Shown: positions 38,729 to 47,286 of the stretch, piece by piece
Numbering within the stretch: position 1 is the stretch's first letter
How the letters are laid out: every line of letters begins with the position of its first letter
Assembly: GCF_014076495.1 (NCBI RefSeq)
Contig: NZ_CP043575.1
Coordinates: 3,410,001-3,474,000 of the forward strand
DNA length: 64,000 nucleotides
Source of the DNA: Comamonas koreensis
GTDB taxonomy: Bacteria > Pseudomonadota > Gammaproteobacteria > Burkholderiales > Burkholderiaceae_C
Direction: 5' to 3'
Translations under genes and position numbers: made by a program
Notes under the pieces: generated by a model
What the model was told of the DNA's origin: nothing
Databases searched by the model: none
Seen by the model: only the letters and a program-made list of their open reading frames with translations

Positions 38729-39256
38729 ATGACTAATTTTGCAGACCTCAATTTCAAAGCCGACGAAGTAAAAGACGACTTCGCCATCCTCCCTCCCGGC
38801 GCCTATATCGCCATCATTACCTCATCGGAGCAGAAGGTGAACAAAGCCGGTACGGGCAAGTACCTGGCAGTCGTCTACGAGGTGATCGATGGCCCGGCCA
38901 AGGGGCGCAAGATCTTCTCGAACCTCAACCTCTGGAACGCCAGCGAAGCGGCATGCAAGATCGCCAAGATCGAGCTGTCCAAGATCTGCGAGGCACTGGG
39001 CATCAACGCTCCTCGTGACAGCAGCGAGCTGCACAACAAGCCCATGAAGCTGATGGTCGAGGTGACCATGGGCCAAGACAAGCAGGGCAACCCCCGCGAA
39101 GAAAACAAGATCAAGGAATGGCACCCTGCCACCGGTGCTGCGCCGGCCCTCACCACCAGCGCGGCGCCCGCACCCGCCAATCAGGCCCAGGCACCCGCCG
39201 CCTGGAATCAGCCCGCCACTGGCGCCGTTGCCTGGGCAGCGCCTGGCTCGCAATAA
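38729..39256 (+). CDS. SSB-like protein (DUF669)
   Basis: A 175-residue protein: MTNFADLNFKADEVKDDFAILPPGAYIAIITSSEQKVNKAGTGKYLAVVYEVIDGPAKGRKIFSNLNLWNASEAACKIAKIELSKICEALG is the DUF669 pattern found in phage single-strand binding proteins. The C-terminal ~50 residues are low-complexity Ala/Pro/Gln (TTSAAPAPANQAQAPAAWNQPATGAV), like the flexible tail of SSBs, though without the usual acidic end. It likely coats ssDNA for the Sak4 and nuclease partners. Confidence 0.78.
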   Translation: MTNFADLNFKADEVKDDFAILPPGAYIAIITSSEQKVNKAGTGKYLAVVYEVIDGPAKGRKIFSNLNLWNASEAACKIAKIELSKICEALGINAPRDSSELHNKPMKLMVEVTMGQDKQGNPREENKIKEWHPATGAAPALTTSAAPAPANQAQAPAAWNQPATGAVAWAAPGSQ

Positions 39257-39322
39257 GTCTCCTCGCTAGAACAAGGCCCGTCCAAAGAGGCGGGCCGGTC
39301 TTAACTTCAACAGAGTTTCAAC

Positions 39323-40420
39323 ATGGTAGATATTGCTGACGCTACGTCGCCGGTGGTTGCGGCCATTGCCAAGGTCTACGAGGACCGCGAGGGAGCTGAG
39401 CCTCCCCGCACCTACCTCGGCGCCTCGATCATCGGCAAGGAGTGCGCGCGCTCTCTCTGGTACGACTTCCGCTGGGCCAGGCGCGAAAAGTTCGACGGCC
39501 GCATGCTGCGGCTCTTCCAAACCGGCCACCTTGCCGAACCGAGGTTCGTGCAAGACCTCCGCGACATCGGTTGCGAGATTCTTGACTGCGACCCGGCCAC
39601 CGGCCGTCAGTTTGCTCACGCCGACCACAGCGGTCATATGGGTGGGCACATGGACGGCAAGGGCCGGTACATCCCGGGCGGCGGCCAAAAGTGGCACGTT
39701 CTGGAGTTCAAAACCCACTCCGCGAAATCGTTCAAGGAACTGCTCGCCAAGGGGGTCGCGCTGGCCAAACCCCAGCACTACGCGCAGATGCAGTGGTACA
39801 TGGGCAAAGAGGGCCTTGACCGCGCGCTGTACCTGGCCGTGAACAAGGATACCGAAGAGCTTTACGCCGAGCGCATCACGTTCGACTTTGAGTATTTCAC
39901 CAAGCTGCAGACCAAGGCCGAGCGCATCATTTTCGGAACAGAGCCACCCGCCAAGATCGCTACCGACATCCACGCGTTCGCTTGCAAGTTTTGCGTGCAC
40001 AAGGATGTATGCCACGCCGACCAGGTCCCGGAACTCTCGTGCCGCACCTGCGTGCACTCCACCGCCGAGCGTGAGGGCAATGGCCGGTGGTCCTGCGCAA
40101 TCGCACCAGGCGGCCGGCAAAGCGAGATCCCGGTCACTTTCCAGCGGACCGGGTGCGGGCAGCACCTTCCGCTCCCGTTCTTGGTCACCTACGCCACACC
40201 GGTGGACGCCGGCGCGGGCTGGATCGAGTTCCAGCGCAAGGACCGGCCGGAGATCCACTTCTGCGTCGTGGCCGAAGGTGTGGCGCCTGATGGCGTGCGC
40301 GCCGGAACACCGGCCTATTTGTCCCGCGAGCTGTCGGCGCTCAAGGACTACCGCGCCCTCGGCGCACCCGAGCTCGAAAAATATCGCGCCCAATTTCCGG
40401 GTGCAGAAATTGTGGGGTAA
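39323..40420 (+). CDS. Cas4/RecB-like PD-(D/E)XK exonuclease
   Basis: A 365-residue nuclease. The PD-(D/E)XK core is clear: HMGGHMDGKGRYI (~106-118), HVLEFKTHSAKSFKELLAKGV (~128-148) and PQHYAQMQWYMG (~153-164, motif IV Gln/Tyr). A Cys cluster follows (FACKFCVHKDVCH, ~223-235; LSCRTCVHST, ~241-250), which may bind a Zn or Fe-S cluster as in Cas4/AddB-like enzymes. It would resect DNA ends for recombination with the Sak4 and SSB-like proteins. Confidence 0.8.
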   Translation: MVDIADATSPVVAAIAKVYEDREGAEPPRTYLGASIIGKECARSLWYDFRWARREKFDGRMLRLFQTGHLAEPRFVQDLRDIGCEILDCDPATGRQFAHADHSGHMGGHMDGKGRYIPGGGQKWHVLEFKTHSAKSFKELLAKGVALAKPQHYAQMQWYMGKEGLDRALYLAVNKDTEELYAERITFDFEYFTKLQTKAERIIFGTEPPAKIATDIHAFACKFCVHKDVCHADQVPELSCRTCVHSTAEREGNGRWSCAIAPGGRQSEIPVTFQRTGCGQHLPLPFLVTYATPVDAGAGWIEFQRKDRPEIHFCVVAEGVAPDGVRAGTPAYLSRELSALKDYRALGAPELEKYRAQFPGAEIVG

Positions 40421-40423
40421 GCC

Positions 40424-41098
40424 ATGAACATCAAATTCTCAGGTACGGGCATGGCCTTCTTGTCGCACTACATGGCGACCCAGGACATTCGCTATTATCT
40501 CAACGGCATTTTTTTGCAGCCGCTCACTGCGCGCCAGGGAAGCGGCGTGATCGGAGTCGCCACCAACGGGCATATCCTCGGGTTGTGGCATGACCAACAA
40601 GGCGAGCTCGATCGAGAGGTCATCCTCCACGTTACCAAGCCACTCTTGTCTGCGTTGGGGAAGAGCGACAAGGGACTGCCAAGGTCCCTCCGCGTTATCG
40701 ATGGACGCCTGGCCTGCCTCACGGCCAAAGACGGCGAGGTATACATCCAGCCCAATCCGCATACCCCGATAACTGGGAAGAGGATGCCATGGGAGGTTGA
40801 GGGAAAGTTCCCAGAATTCTCTCGCGTGGTTAAACGTGCGGACAAGTTCGCGGATGCCCCCGGACCAGTAGATCCCGTTGATGCGCGCTACCTGGAGCTG
40901 CTCAATCGGTCGGTTGTCGGAGCCTCGCGCGCGCCCAACGGCATCGAGTTGCGACAGCCCGCTCCTAACTCTGAGATCTACGCTCGCTTTTGCGCGAAAG
41001 ATGAGGCTTTTGCTGTAGTGATGCCTATGCGCTGGGGCGCAAGCGATGTGCCGAAATGGCTGCGTCAGATCCTCAAGGCTGCGGAGGCGCAAGGATGA
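40424..41098 (+). CDS. DNA polymerase III beta-subunit (sliding clamp)-like protein
   Basis: A 224-residue protein with the clamp-type pattern RYYLNGIFLQPL...VIGVATNGHILGLWHDQQG (~22-60), as in the third domain of DnaN, and repeated beta/helix units afterwards (VILHVTKPLLSALG; LRVIDGRLACLTAKDGEVYIQ; WEVEGKFPEFSRVV). It is shorter than bacterial DnaN (~370), so it may form a different oligomer or act as a decoy or accessory clamp. It is in operon with the nuclease and helicase. Confidence 0.6.
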   Translation: MNIKFSGTGMAFLSHYMATQDIRYYLNGIFLQPLTARQGSGVIGVATNGHILGLWHDQQGELDREVILHVTKPLLSALGKSDKGLPRSLRVIDGRLACLTAKDGEVYIQPNPHTPITGKRMPWEVEGKFPEFSRVVKRADKFADAPGPVDPVDARYLELLNRSVVGASRAPNGIELRQPAPNSEIYARFCAKDEAFAVVMPMRWGASDVPKWLRQILKAAEAQG

Positions 41099-42756
41099 TC
41101 CAACTTTACCCCTACCAACAGCAGGCGGTAAACGCCGTCTTCGACTTCCTCCAGACCCGTCCGGGCAATCCTTTAATCGAGTTGCCTACCGGCAGCGGGA
41201 AGAGCCTGACCATGGCGAGCACTGTAAAGCAGGCCATCGCCATTTACCCGCCAACCAACGTGCTGCTGCTCACGCACGTGAAGGAGTTGATTGAGCAGGA
41301 TTACAAAGCGATCACCAAGTACTGGCCGGAAGCGCCCATTGGCATCTGGTCCGCCGGCGTAGGCATCAAGAGGCAGGCGCAGATCACCGTTGCTGGCATC
41401 CAGTCGATTCACAAGCACCCCGCCCGCTTCGGCAACACGCACCTGGTGCTGGTGGATGAATGCCACCTTATTCCGGCCAAAAGCGATACCACGTACCAGC
41501 GCTTTATCACTGCGCTGCGGGCCCATAACCCGAACCTCAAGGTCATCGGCTTCACGGCGACCCCATACCGCACCGACTCGGGCCTGTTGACCGAGGGTGA
41601 CAACGCCATATTCACCGACATCGCATACAGCGCGAACGTCGGCGACCTGATCCAACAAGGCTATCTCTGCCCTTTGGTGGCAAAAAACGGCGTGACTAAA
41701 GCGGACTTGGCCGGCGTCGGAACACGGGGCGGGGAGTTCATCACTGGAGCGCTGCAGGACGCGATGAACAAGGACGCGTTGATCGAAGGCGCGTTCGATG
41801 AGGTTGCGCTGTACGCATCCGATCGCAACCACATCCTGGGCTTTTGCACGGGCGTGGCGCACGCGCGCCGGTGCGCTGAGCTCGCGAATGAGCGCGGCTG
41901 GCCCGCCGACTACGTGGATGGCTCAATGGGTAAGGTCGAGCGTGATGGAAAGATTGCGGCATTCAAGTCCGGCGTCATCCGATTCCTGTTCAACGCCAAC
42001 ATCCTGACCACCGGCTTTGATGCGCCGTTAACCGACTGCCTGGTCATGCTGCGCCCCACCAAGAGCACCGGCCTGTATGTCCAGATCATGGGTCGCGGGC
42101 TTCGCAAGCACCCCAACAAATCCAACACCTTGGTGCTGGACTTCGCGGGCAACATTGAGCGCCATGGGCCGATAGACCAGATTCAGGTCAAGTCAAAGCG
42201 CAAGAGTGGTGAGAAGGCAGTGAGCGTGGCGCCGGTGAAGGAGTGCCCCAGCTGCCATGAGCTGGTGCACACCTCCGTGCGCATCTGCCCAGGGTGCGAG
42301 CACGAGTTTCCGGCGAGCGAGAACCCGGCGCATGGCACAGAGGCGGCGGATATGGATCCAGTCGCGGTCCTGGCAAAGCCGCGTGTCGTGGAAGTTGAAG
42401 CTATCCGATACAGCCCGCACACAAAGCAAGAGCGCACTTCTCTTAGGGTGGAGTACCTATCCCAAGGCCAGACCTACACCCAATGGGTGCCTATCGAAGA
42501 CCCCCGGAGCTATGTGCGCAAGCATGCGGTGCAGTGGTTTTGGGACCATGGGCGTCACCAGTGTCCTGACACGGTCACTGACGCTCTGAACCTTCTGGAG
42601 CGCGAAGGCACTGTACCCGTCCCGGACTCCATTCAGGTAGTTCGCGATGGTGCGTATTGGAAGGTCGACAAGTATTTCGGCCTCTCTCATCGCCCAGGGG
42701 TGGCCACCGTCGAGCGCGAACCTAGTCTGGGCAATTTAATGAGGGCATGGGGATGA
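41095..42756 (+). CDS. Superfamily 2 DEAD/DEAH-type helicase
   Basis: A 553-residue helicase. The motifs run in order: Q-like YPYQQQAVNAV, I PTGSGKSLT (~29-37), Ia LLLTHVKELIEQ, II VLVDECHLI (~116-124, DECH), III GFTATPYR, V FNANILTTGFDAPLTDCLVMLRPT (~300-323) and VI QIMGRGLRKH. After this lies a zinc ribbon (CPSCHELVHTSVRICPGCEHEF, ~383-404) and a C-terminal beta domain. It unwinds DNA at replication or recombination forks. The ATG at 41095 overlaps the clamp-like gene (ATGA). Confidence 0.85.
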   Translation: MIQLYPYQQQAVNAVFDFLQTRPGNPLIELPTGSGKSLTMASTVKQAIAIYPPTNVLLLTHVKELIEQDYKAITKYWPEAPIGIWSAGVGIKRQAQITVAGIQSIHKHPARFGNTHLVLVDECHLIPAKSDTTYQRFITALRAHNPNLKVIGFTATPYRTDSGLLTEGDNAIFTDIAYSANVGDLIQQGYLCPLVAKNGVTKADLAGVGTRGGEFITGALQDAMNKDALIEGAFDEVALYASDRNHILGFCTGVAHARRCAELANERGWPADYVDGSMGKVERDGKIAAFKSGVIRFLFNANILTTGFDAPLTDCLVMLRPTKSTGLYVQIMGRGLRKHPNKSNTLVLDFAGNIERHGPIDQIQVKSKRKSGEKAVSVAPVKECPSCHELVHTSVRICPGCEHEFPASENPAHGTEAADMDPVAVLAKPRVVEVEAIRYSPHTKQERTSLRVEYLSQGQTYTQWVPIEDPRSYVRKHAVQWFWDHGRHQCPDTVTDALNLLEREGTVPVPDSIQVVRDGAYWKVDKYFGLSHRPGVATVEREPSLGNLMRAWG

Positions 42757-42986
42757 AAACAAGCATGGATGACAACGCGAGCATGTCGCTCGCTGAGGTG
42801 CAGGTCCGGCGAGATGCCGCAAAGAAAGACCTGGAGCGCTGGCAGCGAGTGCTGGACAAGAAGGCATGCGACAGCTGCATTCATTGGACCGGCCACGGCT
42901 GCAAGGCATCGGGCGGCGCCGTGCCGCCGGAGGAGGTTCAGCGGACCGGCTGCCAGGCCTGGCGCTACGACTTGATCCCTTTCTGA
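42753..42986 (+). CDS. Small Cys-containing phage protein
   Basis: A 77-residue protein (MKTSMDDNASMSLAEVQVRRDAAKKDLERWQRVLDKKACDSCIHWTGHGCKASGGAVPPEEVQRTGCQAWRYDLIPF). A helix is followed by a CxxC-x5-...C motif that may bind one Zn. The ATG at 42753 overlaps the helicase stop (ATGA). Proteins of this kind are often found before the excisionase region; role unknown. Confidence 0.55.
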   Translation: MKTSMDDNASMSLAEVQVRRDAAKKDLERWQRVLDKKACDSCIHWTGHGCKASGGAVPPEEVQRTGCQAWRYDLIPF

Positions 42987-42994
42987 GGTGAACT

Positions 42995-43177
42995 ATGGAA
43001 CAACCAACGATTCGAGAAATGCTCTCCCCCAAGGAGATGATGCAGCGCTTCAAGGTGTGCCGCCGCACCCTGGACAACATGGAGAAGACTGGCAAGATCC
43101 CCAAGCGCGTGCACCTTTCGCAGCGCACTGTGCGGTGGTGGCGCGACGAGGTGGAAACCCATGCTGCAGTTGCTTAG
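42995..43177 (+). CDS. AlpA-like excisionase/regulator
   Basis: A 60-residue winged helix-turn-helix: MLSPKEMMQRFKVCRRTLDNMEKTGKIPKRVHLSQRTVRWWRDEVETHA, with the AlpA pattern (SPKEMMQRFKVCRRTL recognition segment, KIPKRVHLSQRTVRWWRDEVE wing). Next to an integrase, such proteins usually serve as recombination directionality factor or activate the integrase gene. It overlaps the following membrane protein gene by 17 bp. Confidence 0.72.
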   Translation: MEQPTIREMLSPKEMMQRFKVCRRTLDNMEKTGKIPKRVHLSQRTVRWWRDEVETHAAVA

Positions 43178-43610
43178 TCGCTTCGATGCGTGGTTGACTG
43201 CTCAGGTCTTCCAGAGGCTGGTTGACCTGAGCCAATTGCGGCCTGCTTGGTGGGGGCGGCAAGCAGCGGCAGTGCTGCTCATAGTGGGCATCGTCCGAGC
43301 GGTGAACACGGGGTATTCGATCCTGGCGGTGATCTATGTTCTCGCTATGGGTGTATGGCTGCTTGCTACCTTCATCGAGCCGCTCTACGCCAGCTTGGCG
43401 GAAAGCACCTGGGTGCGGTACTTCGCGCTCTTTGACGCGGCCATAACTATTTCTGCCCTGCTGCTCCCCCTCTTGGGTGAGCAGCCAGATCGTCTGGCTC
43501 GTTGGGTAGTGGGCTCAGTGGGCTTCACTTCCTATTTTTATTTCGCCACCTGCCGGCCGCCTCGCCCGAGGCTGCCCCGTCGCAAGACGGTTCTCAGGCA
43601 GGTAGGATAA
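43161..43610 (+). CDS. Polytopic membrane protein near the integrase
   Basis: A 149-residue protein with about four hydrophobic segments (QAAAVLLIVGIVRAV, SILAVIYVLAMGVWLLATFIEPLYA, YFALFDAAITISALLLPLLG and WVVGSVGFTSYFYFA) and a basic C-terminus (PPRPRLPRRKTVLRQ). Its position at the end of the early operon beside the integrase is typical for lysogenic conversion or exclusion genes. No family is recognised. Confidence 0.5.
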   Translation: MLQLLSRFDAWLTAQVFQRLVDLSQLRPAWWGRQAAAVLLIVGIVRAVNTGYSILAVIYVLAMGVWLLATFIEPLYASLAESTWVRYFALFDAAITISALLLPLLGEQPDRLARWVVGSVGFTSYFYFATCRPPRPRLPRRKTVLRQVG

Positions 43611-43614
43611 GCAA

Positions 43615-43637
43615 AGGGGCCCAGCAGGCCCCTTTTT
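43615..43637 (+). terminator. Terminator after the early operon
   Basis: AGGGGCC/GGCCCCT stem with a 5-base loop followed by TTTT, just past the membrane protein stop. It sits between this gene and the convergent integrase gene. Confidence 0.85.
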
Positions 43638-44818
43638 CATTGTGTCCAGCGATCAACCATATCCGCCCAATCCTGCAGCATCGCGGTGCGCTGCTCGCGA
43701 TACTCCGCTTTGTTGTAGACCGCGCGCACGCCCCGCTGCTCGTGCGCCAAACACTTCTCGATCCAGTCGGTGGCATACCCCGCCTCGTTGAGCAAAGTGG
43801 ACGCGGTGCGCCGCATGTCATGCGGTCCGCAATCGGGCATGTCAACACCATCGCCGCGCGCCTTCTCGACGGCGCTTGAGATGACACGGTTCAACGTGGC
43901 CGCGCTCATCGGCTTATCGAACTCATATCGGTTTGGGAGGACATAGGAGGAGCTGCCGCCAAAGGTTTTCAGCGCAATCATGAGGTCGAAGGCTTGGCGC
44001 GAAAGATAGACCACATGCGGCCGGCCCATCTTCATGCGCTCCTTGGGAATGGTCCAGGTGCGCGCCTCAAAATCAACTTCATCCCAAGTAGCGAGTGTCA
44101 ATTCGCTCTTGCGCACCATTGTCAGCAGCAGCAGCTTTATCGCCACCTTGAACTGAATGCCGGTCCCAACGCGCTCAAGATAGGTGTACAGCGTCTTGAT
44201 GTCAGTGGGCTGGAGCATGCGGTCGCGGGGGACAAACGTCGCAATGCTGCTCGGCTTCACTCGGTCCGCTGGGTTTGCTTCGACGTCCAGCCCTCGCTCA
44301 ACCGCGTAGCGAAAGACCATCATCACGATGTCTCGGGCTTGGATGGCCACCGCAGGCGCGCCGCGCGCAACGATCTCGTCTGTTCTTCTGCGCAGCGCGT
44401 GGTGGTCAATCTCGCGCATCAGCTTGTTGTGGAAGTAAGGCTTGAGGTCGCGCTCGTAGACTGATCGCTTCATCGCTCTGGTGGAGTCGGCCATGCGATG
44501 CTTCTCCATCCATTCCTCAGCCCAGCTGGCAAATGTGCGCTCGCCTTCGACGGCCGCGACCGCCGCTCGCGCCGGTGAAACCCCGGCGTTGCGCAGGCGC
44601 TTAGCCTCACTCAGCTTCTGCCGCGCCTCGGCGAGGGTGATCCCGCCAATGCCGTACTGACCGAAATTGATTGTTTCCTGCCGGCCGTTGACCCGGTAGT
44701 TGTACGCAAACGTGCGCGCACCCTTTGGGGACACCCGGACATACAGTCCATCACGGTCCGCCATTTTGAACACCTTGCCCGTGGGCTTGATGTTTTTGAG
44801 TATGGTATCTGTGAGCAT
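43637..44818 (-). CDS. P4-type tyrosine integrase
   Basis: A 393-residue site-specific recombinase. The N-terminal ~85 residues are a DUF4102 arm-type DNA-binding domain (MADRDGLYVRVSPKGARTFAYNYRVNGRQETINFGQYG). A SAM-like core-binding domain follows (~95-190). The catalytic part has Arg in MVRKSELTLATWDEV, HDMRRTASTLLNEAG (His and Arg) and the final CLAHEQRGVRAVYNKAEYREQR, where Tyr in AVYNKAEY is the nucleophile. It faces away from guaA, with its start ~360 bp from the guaA stop. P4-type integrases often use the guaA 3' end or tRNA genes as attB. Confidence 0.9.
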   Translation of the reverse strand: MLTDTILKNIKPTGKVFKMADRDGLYVRVSPKGARTFAYNYRVNGRQETINFGQYGIGGITLAEARQKLSEAKRLRNAGVSPARAAVAAVEGERTFASWAEEWMEKHRMADSTRAMKRSVYERDLKPYFHNKLMREIDHHALRRRTDEIVARGAPAVAIQARDIVMMVFRYAVERGLDVEANPADRVKPSSIATFVPRDRMLQPTDIKTLYTYLERVGTGIQFKVAIKLLLLTMVRKSELTLATWDEVDFEARTWTIPKERMKMGRPHVVYLSRQAFDLMIALKTFGGSSSYVLPNRYEFDKPMSAATLNRVISSAVEKARGDGVDMPDCGPHDMRRTASTLLNEAGYATDWIEKCLAHEQRGVRAVYNKAEYREQRTAMLQDWADMVDRWTQ

Positions 44819-44853
44819 TGCAACCTGTTGAAGTAGAAAATATTTTTAAATCT

Positions 44854-44936
44854 CCTGCAGGTGCTTGATGGTAGGTTTCAGCAAGTTCAAGAAAAATTGA
44901 CCATCATCACGCAGTGCCATCAAACACGCCTGCAGG
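44854..44936. repeat. 18/20-bp inverted repeat upstream of the integrase
   Basis: CCTGCAGGTGCTTGATGG (44854-44871) is matched by its reverse complement with one mismatch and a 2-base insertion (44917-44936), 45 bp apart. Its place, 35 bp upstream of the integrase ATG and near the expected attachment site, suggests integrase or excisionase arm-binding sites or a regulatory stem. Confidence 0.5.
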
Positions 44937-45177
44937 CCTGATCAGAGCTCGCTCTCCTTCGTTTTGACGCGCTCTGAACGCAACATAAACGGGATCACAA
45001 AGCACCAATTTGGCAGGTCGATTCTAACGACGCCATCAGATTTGCCAATAATCATCCTTGCTTCAACTGTCTACAACTTATCGATCTTTGCCGAATTTTT
45101 CTCATAAAAAAAGCGGCAAATCAATGACTTACCGCTTTAAACTTTCTTTAACTTATTTCAATATTCTTTTTCAGAAT
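44937..45177. other. Integrase-guaA intergenic region, probable prophage right end
   Basis: No gene is seen here. It holds the guaA terminator (45105-45138) and probably the right attachment site near or inside the guaA 3' end. The exact crossover cannot be fixed without the other prophage end. Confidence 0.4.
45105..45138 (-). terminator. guaA terminator
   Basis: On the minus strand an AAAGCGG/CCGCTTT stem with a 15-base loop is followed by further Ts, about 40 bp after the guaA stop. Confidence 0.7.
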
Positions 45178-46794
45178 TTATTCCCACTCAATCGTCGCAG
45201 GCGGCTTGCTAGACACATCATACGTAACGCGATTGATCCCGCGCACTTCATTGATGATCCGGTTCGACACCCGCTTGAGCAGCCCATAAGGCAGCTCAGC
45301 CCAGTCCGCCGTCATGAAGTCGCTGGTCTGCACCGCGCGCAGCGCCACGACGTAGTCGTAGGTGCGGCCGTCGCCCATGACGCCCACGCTCTTGACGGGC
45401 AGGAAGACAGTGAAGGCCTGGCTGGTCAGGTCGTACCAGGTCTTGCCGGTGGCATCGTCCACCCAGTTGTTCAGCTCTTCGATAAAGATGGCGTCGGCGC
45501 GGCGCAGCAGATCGGCGTATTCCTTTTTCACTTCGCCCAGGATGCGCACCCCCAGGCCTGGGCCGGGGAAGGGGTGGCGGTAGACCATGCCGCGCGGCAG
45601 GCCCAGGGCTACGCCCAGCTCTCGCACTTCGTCCTTGAACAGGTCGCGCAGCGGCTCGAGCAGCTTGAGGCCCAGCTGCTCTGGCAGGCCGCCCACGTTG
45701 TGGTGGCTCTTGATGGTGACGGCCTTCTTGCTCTTGGCGCCGCCCGATTCGATCACGTCGGGGTAGATGGTGCCCTGGGCCAGGAAGGTCGCGCCCTTGT
45801 GGCCGCCGTCGCCTGCTTTGAGCTTGGCGGCCTCGGCCTTGAAGACGTCGACAAACAGGCCGCCGATGATCTTGCGCTTGGCTTCTGGCTCGCTCACGCC
45901 AGCGAGCTTGCCCAGGAACAGGTCAGACGCATCCACACGGATGACCTTGGCGTGGAGCTTGCCTTCGAACATCTCCATGACCATGTCGCCTTCGTTGAGG
46001 CGCAGCAGGCCGTGGTCGACAAACACGCAGGTCAGCTGGTCGCCAATGGCGCGGTGGATCAGCGCGGCAGCGACGGACGAATCGACACCGCCGGACAGGC
46101 CCAGAATCACCTCTTCGTCACCGACTTGCTCGCGGATCTTAGCCACAGCTTCTTCGATGTAGTCACCCATGATCCAGTCGGCCTGGGTGGCGCAGATGTC
46201 GAGCACAAAGCGGTTGAGCAAGGCCTGGCCTTGCACGGTGTGCGTTACCTCGGGGTGGAACTGCACCGCGTAGTAGCGGCGGGCCTCGTCGGCCATGCCG
46301 GCGATCGGGCAGGATGGCGTCGAGGCCATGACCTTGAAGCCTGGCGGCAGCGCGGTGACCTTGTCGCCGTGGCTCATCCAGACCTTGAGCATGCCGTGGC
46401 CTTCGGGGGTGACGAAGTCCTCGATGCCCTTGAGCAGCTCGGTGTGGCCATGGGCGCGTACTTCGGCGTAGCCAAACTCGCGGCTGTTGGAGCCTTCGAC
46501 CTTGCCGCCCAGCTGGGTGGCCATGGTCTGCATGCCGTAGCAGATGCCCAGCACGGGAATGCCCAGCTCGAACACGGCATCCGGCGCGCGGTCGTCCACT
46601 TCGTAGACGCTGGCATGGCTGCCGGACAGGATCACGCCCTTGAGCTTGCCGTCTGCGGCAAACTCGCGCACCCAGTCGCTGCTCACATCGCAGGGATGCA
46701 CTTCACAGTAGACATGGGCTTCGCGCACGCGGCGGGCGATCAGTTGGGTGACTTGGGAGCCAAAGTCAAGGATGAGGATCTTGTGGTGTTGCAT
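45178..46794 (-). CDS. guaA: GMP synthase (glutamine-hydrolysing)
   Basis: A 538-residue enzyme converting XMP, ATP and glutamine to GMP. The class I amidotransferase domain is at ~1-205: [18 protein letters not shown], nucleophile Cys in VLGICYGMQ (~85) and His/Glu in VQFHPEVTH. The ATP pyrophosphatase domain has the P-loop [13 protein letters not shown] (~230-242). The dimerisation domain follows, ending with the conserved [19 protein letters not shown]. It is complete, so the prophage insertion has not broken it; attR probably lies in or after its last codons. Acts in the cytosol in purine synthesis with guaB, 3 kb away. Confidence 0.97.
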   Translation of the reverse strand: MQHHKILILDFGSQVTQLIARRVREAHVYCEVHPCDVSSDWVREFAADGKLKGVILSGSHASVYEVDDRAPDAVFELGIPVLGICYGMQTMATQLGGKVEGSNSREFGYAEVRAHGHTELLKGIEDFVTPEGHGMLKVWMSHGDKVTALPPGFKVMASTPSCPIAGMADEARRYYAVQFHPEVTHTVQGQALLNRFVLDICATQADWIMGDYIEEAVAKIREQVGDEEVILGLSGGVDSSVAAALIHRAIGDQLTCVFVDHGLLRLNEGDMVMEMFEGKLHAKVIRVDASDLFLGKLAGVSEPEAKRKIIGGLFVDVFKAEAAKLKAGDGGHKGATFLAQGTIYPDVIESGGAKSKKAVTIKSHHNVGGLPEQLGLKLLEPLRDLFKDEVRELGVALGLPRGMVYRHPFPGPGLGVRILGEVKKEYADLLRRADAIFIEELNNWVDDATGKTWYDLTSQAFTVFLPVKSVGVMGDGRTYDYVVALRAVQTSDFMTADWAELPYGLLKRVSNRIINEVRGINRVTYDVSSKPPATIEWE

Positions 46795-46839
46795 AGCAGG
46801 ATCGTTGGGTTTGGATGGTGGAAAAACGGGGTGGATGGG

Positions 46840-47286
46840 TCAAAAATCGTCGGCCGCCAGCACGGTGATGCCGCATTGGCGGGCTGCTGCCACTTGCGCG
46901 GCATCAAAACTGGCCAGCGGCAAGCGCAGCGACTGCGCCAGCCACAGGTAGGCGGCATCGTAGACCGGCAGGCCGGTGGCCAAGGCCACATCCAGCACGG
47001 CCTTGTGCTGGGCGGGGGCCAGGTCATGGAGTTCCACCCGGTGGCGTATCGCATCGAGCACGCCCCAGAGACCTTCGACACTGCCCAGCGGGACACGGCC
47101 GCTGTTGGCCCCGGTGGCAATCAGGTTGCTGCATTCCCAGAACCACAGGTTGGGCGCTTGCGGATCCACCTCATGGCGGCGAATGCGGGCGTAGAGGCGC
47201 TGGGTATGGCTACTCGCCGCTTCGGGCAGCAGCCAGGCGGCGGTGACCGAGGCATCGAGCACAAAGGCGCTGAAGGCGGCGCTCAT
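46840..47286 (-). CDS. vapC: VapC-like PIN-domain toxin
   Basis: A 148-residue PIN-domain RNase. Acidic residues are seen in FVLDASVTAAWLL (Asp ~10), NLWFWECSNLI (Glu ~51), LPVYDAAYLWLA (Asp ~109) and ASFDAAQVAAA (Asp ~127). VapC toxins cut tRNA or rRNA and stop growth until neutralised. It overlaps the antitoxin gene by 4 bp (ATGA). It is inserted between guaA and a DIP1984 gene on the chromosome, outside the prophage. Confidence 0.85.
   Translation of the reverse strand: MSAAFSAFVLDASVTAAWLLPEAASSHTQRLYARIRRHEVDPQAPNLWFWECSNLIATGANSGRVPLGSVEGLWGVLDAIRHRVELHDLAPAQHKAVLDVALATGLPVYDAAYLWLAQSLRLPLASFDAAQVAAARQCGITVLAADDF

Noticed and set aside
39264..39300. Terminator after the SSB-like gene
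   Set aside because: A GGCCCG/CGGGCC hairpin exists but is followed by TCTTAACTT, not a T-run, and the nuclease gene continues the operon.
27129..39315. Shared AACTTCAACAGAG leader before two early genes (27129 and 39303)
   Set aside because: A 13-bp match around ribosome sites may be chance or a common leader; two copies are too few to argue for a regulatory element.
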